Positions 12,801 through 27,800 of a stretch of DNA of 64,000 nucleotides are shown piece by piece (within the stretch, counting starts at the first letter, position 1; each line of letters starts with the position of its first letter). The stretch is from NCBI GenBank assembly GCA_026874595.1, contig CM049319.1:19701601-19765600 (forward strand). The letters run 5' to 3'. The stretch comes from Sipunculus nudus. Lineage: Eukaryota; Annelida; Sipuncula; Golfingiida; Sipunculidae. The notes below the pieces were generated by a model. That model was given only the letters and a program-made list of their open reading frames with translations, was not told where the DNA came from and did no database searches. The translations under genes were made by a program, and so were the position numbers.

Positions 12801-15800
12801 CCCAAAATTACCCCCCAGAATAGTCAAAAATTTCATACAAAAACTTCAATATCTCATTAACTACATCACTGATGGTCATGATTTTCGACATACATATTGA
12901 TCATGAGATGTTTCATCAGTTTGTGCAGACTGGTGGCGCCACCTGTATTTTTCAATTTTCACGATTTGTTTTCTCCATTTTTGAGACCTTTAAGGATGTA
13001 GTTATCTGTCAACAGGGTACAAATCGTAACGACTGGACCTAGAATCTTCGTTCTTGACACACAGGGAGCACATGATAAGTCTCCATGGAAACCTGAAATT
13101 TGATCTCTGTTACCCATATCCTTCGAGCTATGTGGCCCCAAAGTACCCCCCAGAAAAGTCAAAAATTTCATACAAAAAACTTCAATATTTCATTAACTAC
13201 TTGACTGATGGTCATGATTTTTGGCATACATATTGATTATGAGATGTTACATCACTTCTTGCAGACTGGTGGCGCCACCTGTATTTTTCGATTTTTTACG
13301 AATTTTTTTCTCTATTTTTGAGACCTTTAAAAATGTGAACATCTGTTAACAAGGCACAAATCATAAAGACTGGACTTAGAATCTTAATTCTTGACACACT
13401 GAGAGGTCCATGAAAAATCTCCTTGGAAACCAGAAATTAGGTCTCTGTTACCCCTATCCTTTGAGCTATCGGGCCCCAAAGTACCCCCCAGAATAGTAAA
13501 AAATTTCATACAAAAACTTCAATATCTCAATAACTACATCACTGATGGTCTTCATTTTTTGGCATACATATTGATCATGAGATGTTCGATCAGTTCCTGC
13601 AGACTGGTGGCGCCACCTGTACTGTTTGATTTTTTACGATTTTTTCCTCTATTTTTGAGACCTTTGAGGATGCTGTCATCTGTTAGCGTGGCACAAATCG
13701 TAACGACTGGACCTAGAATCTTCATTTTCGACACACTGAGAGACCTATGAAAAGTCTCCATGGAAACCTGAAATTTGGTCTCTGTTACCCATATCCTTCG
13801 AGCTATGTGGCCCCAAAGTACCCCCCAGAAAAGTCAAAAATTTCATACAAAAACTTCAATATCTCATTAACTACTTGACTGATGGTCATGATTTTTGGCA
13901 TACATATTGATTATGAGATGTTACATCACTTCCTGCAGACTGGTGGCGCCACCTGTATTTTTCGATTTTTTACGAATTTTTTTCTCTATTTTTGAGACCT
14001 TTAAAAATGTGAACATCTGTTAACAAGGCACAAATCATAAAGACTGGACTTAGAATCTTAATTCTTGACACACTGAGAGGTCCATGAAAAATCTCCTTGG
14101 AAACCAGAAATTAGGTCTCTGTTACCCATATCCTTTGAGCTATCGGGCCCCAAAGTACCCCCCAGAATAGTAAAAAATTTCATACAAAAACTTCAATATC
14201 TCAATAACTACATCACTGATGGTCTTCATTTTTTGGCATACATATTGATCATGAGATGTTCGATCAGTTCCTGCAGACTGGTGGCGCCACCTGTACTGTT
14301 TGATTTTTTACGATTTTTTCCTCTATTTTTGAGACCTTTGAGGATGCTGTCATCTGTTAGCGTGGCACAAATCGTAACGACTGGACCTAGAATCTTCATT
14401 TTCGACAGACTGAGAGACCTATGAAAAGTCTCCATGGAAACCAGAAATTAGGTCTCTGTTACCCATATCCTACGAGCTATGGGGCCCAAAATTACCCCCA
14501 AGAATAGTCAAAAATTTCATACAAAAACTTCAATATCTCTTTAACTACATCACTGATGGTCATGATTATCGACATACATATTGATCATGAGATGTTTCAT
14601 CAGTTTGTGCAGACTGGTGGCGCCACCTGTATTTTTCAATGTTCACGAATTGTTTTCTCCATTTTTGAGACCTTTAAGGATGTAGTTATCTGTCAACAAG
14701 GTACAAATCGTAACGACTGGACCTAGAATCTTCATTGTTGACATACAGGGAGACCCATGATAAGTCTCCATGGACACCTGAAATTTGGTCTCTGTTACCC
14801 ATATCCTTTGAGCTATGGCACTCCAAAGTACAGCTCAGAATAAGGGAAAATTTGATACAAAAGCTAAAGTATCTGAACAACTAATGCAGAGATAACCATA
14901 ATTGTTTGCATGGATATTGATCATGGAGTGTTTCATAAGTTTCTGCAGACTGGTGGCACCACCTGTATTTGTTCGTTTTTTTTTACGAAATTTTTCTGTA
15001 TTTTTGAGACCTTTAAAGATATGAACATCTGTTAACAGGGCACAAATCATAAAAACTGGACCAAGAATCTTCATTCTTGACACACAGGGAGACCCATGAA
15101 AAGTCTCCATGGAAACTTGAAATTAGGTCTCTGTTACCCATATTCTTTAAGCTGTATGGGTCCAAAATACCCCCCCCCCCATGAATAATGGAAAATTTGA
15201 TACAAAAACTGCAGTATTTCAATAACTACAACACTGATGGTCATGATTTTCGGCATACATATTGATCATGAGCTGTTCCATCAGTTTCTGCAGACTGGGT
15301 GTGCCACCTCTATTTTTTTTCAAATTTTTACGAACTTTTTTCTTTTTTTTTAAACCTTTAAACATGTGGTTATCTGTCAACAGGATACAAATCGCAACAA
15401 CTGGACCTAGAATCTTCATTCTTGTCATGCAAGGAGGCCCATGAAAGGTGCCTGTGGAAACTTGAAATTAGGTCTCTGTTACCCATATCCTTCAAGCTAT
15501 AGGACTCCGAAGTATCCCTCAGAATAATGGACAATTTGATACAAAAACTGAAGTATCTGAACAACTAATGCAGAGATCACCATGATTTTTTGCATGGATA
15601 TTGACCATTAAGTGTTTTTATTAGTTTCTGCAGACTGGTGGAGCCACCTGTATTTTTGTATCCGCCAAAACGAAGTTTTGCGGATACTATGTTTTTGACC
15701 GAGTTCCTCCGCCGTGGCGGCGTTCGTTTCCAGAGAGCTCCTCAGAGACTAATGGACCGATTTTTCCCAAACTTACACCTATTATCGGGTCACATGTGAA

Positions 15801-18800
15801 CTGGTGCCTAACCAATTTGCATTGACCTCTGACCTTTCCTCTCTATCCAGTGTCCATTTGTGGGTCTGTTTCCACTCATAAACCCTCATATCTCGGGAAC
15901 CGTTTGACCGATCAGGAAATAAAATTGATACAAATGTAGCCCTTGGATTGCTTTATAACATACACAAAAAATGGTGGCGCCACCTGTAACCATGTTTGCA
16001 CAGTGTCCATCTGTTCATCTGCCTTGGGTTAAAATCACTCATATCTCTGCAGTGAATTGACTAATTCACCTGAAATTCGTCATGTGTATACATCCAGGAT
16101 AGCTTTCTTGATTTTATGACAGGTGGCGCCACCTATGTTCACGTTCACGCTGATGACATCCAAGCTTATATCTCGGGAACCGTTTGACCGATCAGGAAAT
16201 AAAATTTATACAAATGTAGCCCTTTGATAGCTCTGTAACATACACAAAAAATGGTGGCGCCACCTGTAACAATGTTTGCACAGCGTCTGTCTGTTAGTCT
16301 GCCGTGGCCTAAAATTACTCATTTCTCTGTAGTGGTTCGACATAACTGCCTAAAATTTTGCAGGTTTATACATCGTGGACAGCTTTCTTGATTTTATGAC
16401 AGGTGGCGCCACCTACATTCTAGTTAACGCTGGACACATCCAAGCTCATATCTCAGGAACCATTTGACCGATTGGGCCAAAATTGTGCATGTGTTTAGAT
16501 CTCACATAGGTCTTTATCATACACAAAACTGGAGGGGTTACCTGCAAAGATTTTTGCACGGTGTTTGTCTGTTTGTCTGCCATGGGCAAAAATCGCTCAT
16601 ATACATGTAGTGGTTTGACTTTTCTGCCTAAAATTTTGCAGGTGTATACAACTTGGACAGATTTCTGGATTTGTGGTAGGTGGCACAACCTACATACACA
16701 TTTAGGCTGCAGACATCCATGCTAATATGCAACATACCTCACTCTATGTAGTCACTTGTCGGTTACCCGTATTCTAGTTTTAAAAGTTTACACATTTTTC
16801 TCTATTTTTGAGATATATAAATACAGACTAAATCTTGGCCTGTTGGTTAATCTGTTTGATGCTTCAGTTGAATGGGTATATACTACCATTCTGGTGATAA
16901 AATTTCCTTTTGTGAATCTCTTCCCAGTCAGCTGAGCGTCATGACCCATGGGTCACTTGTCTTGATTTTATGACAGGTGGTGCCACCTTTATTCTAGTTT
17001 ATGCTGCAGACATCCAAGCTCATATCTCAGGAACCGTTTGAACGATTGGCCAAAATTTTGCATGTGTATAGATCTTACATAGGTCTTTATCATACACAAA
17101 ACTGGAGGGGCCACCTGGAACCATTTTTGCACATTTTGCACAGCGTCTGTCTGTTGGTCTGCCATGGCCTAAAATCACTCATTTCTCTGTAGTGGTTTGA
17201 CATAACTGCCTAAAATTTTGCAGGTTAATACATCCTGGATAGCTTTCTTGATTTTATGACAGATGGCGCCACCTACATTCTAGTTAACGCTGCACACATC
17301 CAAGCTTATATCTCAGGAACCATTTGACCGATTGGGCCAAAATTGTGCTTGTGTTTAGATCTCACATAGGTCTTTATCATACACAAAACTGCAACCATTT
17401 TTGCACAGTGTCTGTCTGTTTGTCTGCCATGGGCTAAAATCACTCATATCCATGTAGTGGTTTGACTTTTCTGCCTAAAATTTTGCATATGTATACAACT
17501 TGGACAGCTTTCTGGATTTGTGGTAGGTTGCACAACCTACATACAGATTTAGGCTGCAGAAATCCATGCTAATATGCAACATACCTCACTCTGTTTCCCC
17601 ATGCCACTCAATCCATGCCTCACTTCACTCTGATTTTGGCAGATACACGTAGTCACTTGTCGGCTACCCGTATTCTAGTTTTTCAAGTTTACACATTTTT
17701 TCTCTATTTTTCAGATATATAAATACAGACTAAATCTTGGCCTGTTGGTTAATCTGTTTGATGCTTCAGTTGAATGGGTATCTACCATTCTGATGATAAA
17801 ATTTCCTTTTGTGAATCTCTTCCCAGTCAGCTGAGCGTCATGACCCATGGGTCACTTGTTCTAAGATGGTTTGCTGAAGATTATTGAAAATCATTGAAAC
17901 TTAACAATAATATGCAATATTTTTGTCCTGAAAGAATCTATACATTTCATATTATTATAGTTGCCCGTTTTGAGTGCTCTTTAGTGGCTTGTAAACAATA
18001 AAGGGTGAAATCTTGCAAAGGATTGGGTCAAAGATTACTTAAAAAATATGACCATCATTGATGAAAGTTCAGTACAGATAGTTTGTATTGAATAAAAAAA
18101 ATTCATACAGAAGCACCCTTTTCTCAGTAATTCTTGCACAGTTTCCTTGATTTTTTGCTATATATGTTGATCTTATATTTGGCCTGTGTGGTGTTCCTTT
18201 TGAGACTGACAGGTATCAAGCAAGCTATGGGATTGGTTCATGATAGCTTAACAACCATATATTTTGCCTCAGACCCTCAAGTCACTGTGTTTTAACCAGA
18301 CATATATGATAAATATTTCTGTCATTGTAGGAAATTATAACAAAATTGGCAAATAGATTCTTCAAAAATTTGACTGAAAGTTGTGAATCTAAGCCCATGA
18401 TGTCGCAGGTTATGCTTGGCAGCTGAGCATCAAGACCCATTGGTCACCTGTTATGTTAAAGAAGGGCACTTTAAGGAATTAGTGCCTGCTTTTTATCAAT
18501 TAGCAATTTAGGTAAACTGTTTTGAAAATTGTTTTCCTTAATATAAATGAAAAAAATAGTTATCAATGATTTTATGTCCAATGTTTTTGTTATAGTTGAT
18601 AACCATTGCCTGCTAAGGCTTGACTTTTACCTACTTTAAACTAAATGGCCAACTGATTCCTCTAAAAGATTGAGTTAATGATAAGCTAAATAACTTTCCA
18701 AGTTTTTCTAAAATGAAAAATAGATCCACAGAACCAACACAAATAAAAAACATGTGGTTGACAATACCTGATGTTTAGGGAAGCATGATTGGCCAAAATA

Positions 18801-21800
18801 AACCTATATCCAGAATCAGTCTAAAAGTTGTTTCAAATCCATATTAGACCATTAAAAGATGTATACATTATTTTAAATTTGTTCGTCTTCCTCCTGATGG
18901 TATGCATATTTTTTTAAATTTTCATTAATTTTCATATGATATTTTACATTAAAATTTTTTTTGAATATAAAAACAGTACACTTTTCTAAGCACCCAGTAA
19001 CAGCAAGTCACTTTTTAACAGTTTAATTTTTTTTAACTACATGAAAATACCTCAAAAGTTTTGTTGTTGTTGCTTTTCCTCGATAATGTCTCTATCTATC
19101 TTGAATCTGAAATTTTAAAGTTGATTAAGTAAGAAAAATTAAAACTTCATTTTTCAACAAGGACAACTTACAGCAGAGTTGTTAATGTTCAGACAAGTGG
19201 TCAAATTCAATTTTATGTTTGTAAGCTAAAAATAAATTATTGAGACAATTATTGTTTTGATGATAAATGCAACACTGTACCAGAACCTAACCTCTGTTAT
19301 TATTATTTTTATCTTATTCTTGTCTCTTTCCTGTACTAAAACAGTGCTTGATGAGTTTAATGGTGGGTATTATATAGTGAATACTTCTTATATAGTGAAT
19401 ACTTCATATTTGCTTGTGTTCCCAGGAACAGTGAGGTTTATTGACTATGAATATGGTGCCTTCAACTACGAGGCCTTTGACATTGGTAACCATTTCTGTG
19501 AATATGCAGGTGAGCTTTTAAGGTGTTTTGATATTTTGGTAGTGAGCATGGGCTCAGTTTGGTGGGGGACAAGGTCGACATGCCCCCCCCCCCACCTTCC
19601 TTTCTCCACCCCACTTTAGGATGGACATACCATGTTATATCCCCCAACATTTAGCAATTAAATGAATGTCATTTTGTTATTTAAAAAGGCTCTATTTGCA
19701 ATCTGTAAAAATACCAATTGTTAACAAGACTGTGTCATTAAGTTGAAGTGTTCCTCAAATATCAATGAATTTCAGTTTCTTGGATACAATAGAATAAAAA
19801 TGAATAAAATACTAAAATGACTGATAATATGACATGATTAACCTGTTTCCACTAAATTGTGCTCAAACTAAAAAAAAATCATGCAGGTTTTATAGATGAG
19901 AATGTTAAGGGTTTACTTCCTGTTGGTTTCTGAAGCAATACTTATTCCCTGTTATTTTATACACAAATCATGACAATATTGCTTATATAACCGCACCAGG
20001 AGGACATCTCTTTCACACCCAGCACCCTCAGCCAATGCATACCCTTAACAGTTGCGCATCCTTAAAAATACTTCCCCCTACCTTCCCCCCCCCCCCCCGG
20101 GAATTTGGTCAACCACTGATAACATTATTATTACATTATATCACATCACAAGAAAATGGTTGGGGAGGGGGGTTAGATATGGTACTTCCCATTCCAAGGG
20201 GTCTGTGCTTTTGTTTGGGGGGATTTAAAGTCCCTGTTATGTACTGTCTATATAAATAATGATGATGAAAATAATGACTGAGTAAATTCTGTCCGACTTC
20301 TGCATCAGTATTAAAGGTTAAGGTAACAGCAGGGTTGTTGACATGTGTTTACTACTCAAGGTTCAGTTTCAACCCTTTATTGTTCAGATTAGCCTGTGGA
20401 TTGTCACACTCCTACTGTTCAGGTTAATTTGGCATTTTTTACACATTTTGATATAATTCTATATAAGAGACATTAACTCAGTAACCATTCAAGGAATCTT
20501 TGTGAAATTTTCAGCATTCACTGTCAGGTATAAGTGCTTATATAGTAATTATGTTAATTTTTGCATACCTTATTTATGGATGCAACTCAGGTAAATACAG
20601 GTAAAAATTTGGTGCGTGTATTTCTGCCACTGGTAGATCACCAAAATGACCCCCTCATCTTGTTCAGGTAACCCATTAACCATTTGATAAAAAAAAGGGA
20701 AATATAGGGAAATTATTTTTACTCCAAGGTAATTATTAATTACAGGTAAGTGAAAGGTAAATGATGGTGTTAAATTATTAAAGAGAACCATTGACAAAAC
20801 CACAGCCATTAGAGGGCACCGTTTGAGTTTAAAGGCTTAATGCTGTTTACTACTTTGTGTCCCATCTTTCTTATATTTCTGACAGGTTTAGATTTTTTCC
20901 TAATAATATGACATCTTTGTGTGTTCATAAATAATTGTTTTTATTTATTGGCACACCACTATTTATTATTAACACCTGTAATATGACGGGAGTAATATGC
21001 TATACCCACCATTGCCGCGATGACTTACCGGGTCTTTGATAGATTTTCAGGAAAATCACCTTAACTACTTACCAACAGATTATCTCACCCAAGTTTGATT
21101 ATTGGCAACATCCACGCATATTTAATAAGGTCCAAGGTCACTGGGCTACTTTGTAGTGTCGCCGCAATAACTTACAAAGAATATGCAGGATTTTGATAAT
21201 ACTCATCAGAAACATTAATCAATTAAATATCTCTGTAGTTCCATTTCCAGCAAAATACATGCATATTTAATGAGGTCAGAAGTCACCGCACTTTGGAGGC
21301 TCCCTTGGTGACTTACTCAAAATCCTGTGGATTTTCATGAAACTCTTTATACATATTTGCCAATAGAATTTCTCTCCTGAAATACCTTCTCATCAATATT
21401 TATGCATATTTAATCAAGTCAGAAGTCACCAGATACACAAGGGGGGTATTATGCACACCTGCAGTGCTCTTATTATTATTATTAATAATGATAATTTTAT
21501 TTTTATTACTACAATGTCTCATAACAGGAGTTGATGAGGTGGACTATAGTTTATACCCAGACCGGGAGTATCAACTGGGTTGGATCAGGACCTATCTAGA
21601 GAGCAAAGCAAAGCTGCAAGGGAAAGATCCATCTGTTGTAACAGATCTGGATGTTGAACGCCTCTATGTTCAAGCTAACAAGTTCTCACTGGTAGGTACT
21701 TTTATGATTAATATATGTTATATTTCATTTCTTCATATAAGCAAGCTTTAAAGATGGCCTGTATGTAAGATATGAAATAATCAGATTCAACTATAGTGGC

Positions 21801-24800
21801 TTACAATTGAGCAGATATCTCTGAAAGGCAAAACATTTACTGGATCAGTCCAATCGTTTATCTGGGTCCCCACTAGAGTTTAATGTATTCCTTTCTGGTC
21901 CCTGCATTGCAATATGACAATATGGTTTCCACATACCAATATTTCTCAATATTTTGTCAAATGTGACTAAAATTGATTAATTTCAGTAAAAATAAGGTTT
22001 CTGTTATAAATGTAGACATCTTAGATTAGTGAAAGACTGAATGTGAAAGCTGCTATTATGTGTAGACACTTCTCTGGTCATTGAGTGGGAAATGTTCAAG
22101 GAAGCTTGATAGGTCATATGATAAAAGGCCAATTTGAAGAAATTTCAACTTGTGCTCAGTGACTTATTGGTATCAATAATATTTCCAAACTGAGAGAAAA
22201 AAAAATATTTCTTTAAGTAATGTTCAAAATTAGTAAGTAATTTACAAAGTACTTTTCTAAGTAATTTTGTTAATTCCTGTTTTAAGTGGTCCGCATTTAC
22301 TTTTATGGTATCATTAAATTTAACATGATAATGAATTAACATAAACATATATATTAAAAAATAACCTTATATGTTGTAAATTGATTCAGTAAAATATCAC
22401 AGTACCCTACATCACATTATTTCGCAATAAGAAAATTGTAGGCAATGCACAGCCCTAATAAATAGCATACTGCAAAAATAGGGCTGTCAAATACTCAAAA
22501 CAGAAATATCTGTACTTTTCATGATCTTGTCTATGCCTCTTTAGAGCATAAATTTCAAAAAAGATATCAGCATATTGTCATATGTTTTTTCTTATTTCAG
22601 CTTGCTAATTTCTTCTGGGGAATCTGGGCCTTAATCCAGTCCTCAATTTCAACATTAGATTTTGACTACCTAAAGTAAGTGCTAGTCCTCTTTATTAGTG
22701 ATTTATTGTATCCGCCAAAACAAAGTTTTGCGGATACTATGTTTTTGACCGGGTTCTGCCGCCACCGCCGTATTAGTTTCCGGAGGAATCCTCTGAGATT
22801 ACTGGACTGATTTTTCCAAAACTTACACCAATTACCAGGTCACATGTTAACTGGTGCCTAACCATTTTTGCGTTGACCTCTGACCTTTCCTCTCTCCAGT
22901 GCATCCATCTGTGTGTCTGTTTTGGCACATTAACCCACATATCTTCGGACTTATTTGATCAATCAGGAAAAAAATTTTACACAAATGTAGCCCTTGGATA
23001 GCTTTATAACCTACACAAAAATGGTGGCGCCACCTTCAACCATTTTTGCACAGAGTCCATTTGTTCTCCTGCCTTGGGTTAAAATCACTCATATCTCTGC
23101 AGTGGTTTGACTAATTCACCTGAAATTTGGCATTCATATACATCCTGGATAGCTTTCTTGATTTTATGACAGTTTTTCAAAGTTTTGCATGTGTTTAGAG
23201 CTCACATAGCTCTTTATCATACACAAAACTGGTGACGCCACCTGCAACCATTTTTGCACAGCCTCCATCTGTTTGTCTGCTGTGGGATAAAATCGCTTGT
23301 TTCTCGGCACTGGTTTGACTTATCCACCTGAAATTTTGCATGTGTATATATCTTGGATAGTTTCTTGTTTAAATAACAGGTGGCGCCCCCTACAATTATG
23401 TTTACATGGCAGACATCCATGCTAATATGTAACACATCTAACTCTGTTTCCCCTTGCCACTCAATCCATGCCTGACTTTACCTGTCCTTCTCTGATTTTG
23501 GCGGATACACATAGTCACTTGTCGACGACCCGTATTCTAGTTTTATTATTTAAAGTGCTAGGAAGTTGAGCTAAAATGTTGTTCAATGACTGAAAGAAAT
23601 GAAATGACAGATGATCAGTTATTATTAAGTTATTTCATGTATCTCCTATATTTCCGTGAAGTCTTCTGCATATAATTAAAACTAAAATACTGAGTAAGTG
23701 AATTTAGTCTGACTTGTAAATCAAGCTGGAAGGTCAAGGTCATGACTTGGATGATGACTCTTGTTTGCTGCACAAGATTTAAACAGTTGTAATGTGTTGT
23801 TTGCTACTTTGTGTCTAATCTGTCATATATGCCTCTCAGATAATTTTTTTCTGGATAATAAAACTTCTTTGCATGGGGGTGTGACATAGCCTAAGTTGTT
23901 ATGGCTTTGGACTTTAGAGCTGACGGTCCATGGTTCAAACTGTGCCAGAGCCTTAGTGGCAAAATGGTGGAATCTCATTTTAGAACCTAGAGATTAGCTC
24001 TACTGTCTTACAACAGGTTATGACTTCTGTATTATTTCTAAACCCTGTGCATATAAAACCTGAAATCCGGAAGGCTTAAAATAACATATCATTCTTATCA
24101 TATGGATACCTTCAACCTCTTTCAATAGACAATGCAACCAACAGGCCATGGACCTATCCTTTAGAAATAGGGAAAAAATTCTTTGCATGTGCATATTTTA
24201 TCAGTTATGTAAAGTTGCAACCAATTTAATCAATTATGAAAGAAAACTTCCAATTTTCACACCATAACTAGACACCCATCCTCCATGTCAGAGAGGGAGA
24301 GAGAGATTTTTATTTGACATAAAAGTAATGTATTCATAAAAATAATCAACATATAATTTTTTTTTCATTATGTTCGGAGAATGTCTTTGCAACCACTTTA
24401 ATCAATTATGAAAGAAAACTTCCAATTTTCTCACCACAACTAGACACCCATCCTCCATGTCAGAGAGGGAGAGAGAGAGATTTTATTTGACATAAAAGTA
24501 ATGTATTCATAAAAATAATCAACATATAATTTTTTAGCGAACCTGTGAGCTTATGCAATGGTGTGGCTGTGTCCGTCGTCCGTCGTCTGTACGTTAACCC
24601 ATACTATCTTGAAAACGGCAAGAGTTAGCATCACAAAATTTTATGCCAAAAATTAGTCATCTAAAAAACTCTAGCAGATTTTGCTTATTTTTTGGTTAAC
24701 TGCATTTTCTTAGATTTTATAGGGAAAAAGCTAAAAAAGCTTTAAAAATCTTCTTCTCCAAAACTGTTGAGCCAAATTGTCCAATGTTTCACAGAAATGA

Positions 24801-27800
24801 TCCCTGGAACAATCTCTCTCAAGTTTGTTTGAATGGTTTAAGTTTTGGTGATTTTTGGCCGAGTTACAGCCAGTTGAACTTAGTCATCTGTCCAAAAAAG
24901 CATACTAAAATGACAGTCTCAGAAATGGCTGGAGCTATCATCACCAGATTTTATGCCAATGTTGGTCACATGAGTCATATCTGAAATTGAGGTATTGGTG
25001 GCGCCACCTAGATCGACATTTTTTGTACAGGGGTCATCAGTGCCCGTATCATACTGACAGCTACAAAAAACTTCTTCTCTGAAACCATTTGGCCAAATTG
25101 TTTAATATTGCACAGAAATGATCCTAGGGTAGTGCTTTCTGAAGTTTGTTCAAATTGTCTCAGTTCAGTGACTTTTGGCTGAGTTATGGGAAGCTGAATT
25201 TAGTCATATGCCATAACAGCCCATTTTAGCTCAGTGGCTACAAAAATCTTCTTCTCAAAAACCACTGGGCCAAATTCTTAAATCTCACACATTAATTATC
25301 CTTAGATGTTGATAATTCAAGTTTGTTCAAATGGTTTTGGTTAAGTGATTTTTGGCTGAGTTATGGGAAGCTTAACTTAGCCATTTTGCTTTATTTTCCC
25401 ATATGAGTTATACACCTGCAAAACGTCTTTTGACTGGAGCCACTGAGGCCAATTTGTTTAATATTTTACAAAAATAATCCCCTGAATAATTCTTACAATA
25501 ATTGTCTTTTATGGTTCCAAAGAATGAATTTTGGCTGAATTATAAAGATTGAAGTCATTTTACTAAATATGTTAGCTGTGTGAAGCAGATACATCTAGCC
25601 TGGAACCAGTTTATCAGCATCCGTTACATCATGCTTCCAGACATTTATATTTCAGGTTATCTGTGGTTAATATTGACAAGAATGTTTTTTAAAAAACTTT
25701 TAAAAAATGTAGAGTTATGTTTTTAGATATTCCTCATACCAGGCAATGTTTACAATCACAGGTATATGTTAACCCATACTATTTCGAAAACGACTGGAGC
25801 TAGCATCATGAAATCTAATACAAAAAATTAGCCATCTGAAAAAAATCTGCTTTTTTTCAGATTTTATAGAGAAAAATCTAAAAAACCTTTAAAAATCTTC
25901 TCCTCCAAAATGGTCTAGCCAATTTGTTCCATATTTCACAGAAATAATCTTTTATACCATCTCTCTCAAGTTTGTTCAAATAGTTCAAGTTCGGTGAATT
26001 TTGGCCGAAATACAGGAAGTTGAACCTAGTCATCAGTCCAAAAAAAGCATAATAAAATGACAATATCAATAACGGCCGGAGCTATCGTCACAAAATTTTA
26101 TGCCAGTGTTGGTCACATGAGTCATATATGAAATTCAGGTATTGGTGGCACCACCTGCATTGACCCCTTTTTTGTACGGGGGTCATTGGTCATCTGTACA
26201 CTAATCCATAATTTCTCAGGAAAAGCAGGAGCTACCATCCCCATATTTTATGCAATAATCTGTCACATATCAAATGTTGTGGGATTCAGCTTATTTTTTT
26301 GCTATCTGCATTTACTTAGATTTTATAGGGGAAAAGCTGAAAAACCTTTAAAAGTCTTCTTGTAAATGGTCTAGCCACATTGTTCAATATTTTACAGAAA
26401 TGATCCCAGAGGCAAGCCCTCTCAAGTTTGTTCAAATGGTTTGCATTTGATGAATTTTAGTGGAGTTTAACAAATTTGAAAAGACATTTGGCCAAGTAAG
26501 CATACTGACATAGTTATTTCAGAAATGACAGAAGCTAGCATTACCAAGTATTGTGCAAATGTTGGTCACATGACTTGTATTTGAAGTTATGGATTTTGTG
26601 GTACCACCCACATTGAGCTGTTTTTGATGGGAAACCTCATAATTTTAGCCTCTTTCAGCTTAAAATGTTTATGATGAAACTGTCAAGTTGAATTGTTCAA
26701 TTTTTCAAAAGAATTATCCTAGGACGTGGTTCTTTCAATCATATCAGAAAAGCTTAAGTTGGTCTTATGGTTATTATTATGTCTAACTCAAACTGAGGAC
26801 TGCAAAACTGTTCTTCTACAAAATTATTGTTTCAATTATAACTATTGTAACATGGTACAAAAATTATTCTTCGGTGGCCTTTGTTCAAGTTTACTTGAAT
26901 GATTTTTGGCAGAATTTTTGGACCTTTAACAATGAAAGAACTGCATTTTTCATTAATTTAGATATTTTGATAAAAAGTTCATGAATATTTCAGCTTGAAA
27001 AAAAGCATTTTAGCCAAAGTCTTTCAGTATGTGTAAACAGATTTGCCCACAGGCCAAGAATGTAACTGTATATTTAAATAGGTTAAAAAACTGCCAACTG
27101 TTTCAGATTTGGCAATAGATCAAGAGTTCATTCAGTGCAGCCAGATATAGGTCAAGAGTTCAATCAGTGCAGCCAAGCACAAGGCATGTGATCACCTCAT
27201 GGGAGACATGTGAACACCTCATTGGCACCATGTGATCACCTCATGGGTGTCATGCCCCTCAGGGCTGCATGTGGAGCCAATCTATTTATAGCTTTGGCAG
27301 AGTGCCAACTGTATCAGATAAGGCAACAGGTCAAGAGTTTACTCAGTGCAGCCAGGTACAGGTCAAAAGTTCATCCAGTCTAGCCAGGTGCAGGTCATGA
27401 GTTCACTCAGTGCAGTAGCCTGAGCCAGCAAATTAGTCACAGTTCACTCAGGGCAACTGCCTTTCTCACCTAAGCCTGGTCAGCCCCATGCATCAGACTC
27501 AAGGAAAGTTTGATGTATCTGCCTGAAAGTATGACCCGTCTATGTGTCTTTGATGGCTTTCTCATTCACAAGACAGGTGTCACCACCTACAATGACTTTT
27601 GCACAGTGTGTGACTTTTGTGCCTGCTTATTTCTGTAGAGGAATTTGATATATCATCCTGAAATTGGGCATATTTATACCTATCAAATAGCTTTGTTGTA
27701 TACAAGACTGGTGGTGCCACCAACAATAATTTTTGCACAGTGTGTGTCCCTGCTTATTTCTCAAGAGGGGTTTGATATATCAGTCTGAACTTGGGATATT

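Larger units (their letters stand above)
10598..17860 (+). mobile_element. A+B composite element inserted in the D element of intron 4
   Basis: Starts AGCTCAGCTGACTGAAAGTC within a T-run at 10598. A tandem array of about 337-bp units fills about 10640-15650. Family B occupies 15657-16779, then the A 3' end 'cagtcagctgagcgtcatga' plus the hairpin TGACCCATGGGTCA and CTTGT to 16960. The last about 900 bp (B 3' part plus A 3' end) are then duplicated at 16961-17860. A shorter composite with B at the same site lies at 27861-31257. Confidence 0.75.
8502..18452 (+). mobile_element. Family D element in ETNK intron 4, interrupted by a 7.3-kb A+B composite
   Basis: Left part 8502-10597 starts AGCTCAGCTGACTTTCAGTC. 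The core repeats 'aggtcaaaggtca'-type modules and then sequence matching 60200-61080. The right part 17861-18452 matches 61085-61520 and ends 'cagctgagcatcaagaccca' plus the hairpin GACCCATTGGTC and ACCTGTT. The D copy at 59092-61520 is uninterrupted by A+B, which shows that the segment between is an insertion in this copy. Confidence 0.72.

Noticed and set aside
12542-14435. Recurrent 60-70 codon frames on both strands (for example three identical minus-strand frames)
   Set aside because: They are the same 337-bp tandem unit read repeatedly. They have no protein-like conservation pattern or initiation context.
10640-15650. CRISPR-like regular repeat spacing
   Set aside because: Units are 337 bp, contiguous, with no unique spacers, and lie in an intron of an animal gene.
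23881-23950. Functional tRNA gene
   Set aside because: A and B boxes are present but the acceptor and T stems do not pair well. Kept only as a possible SINE head.
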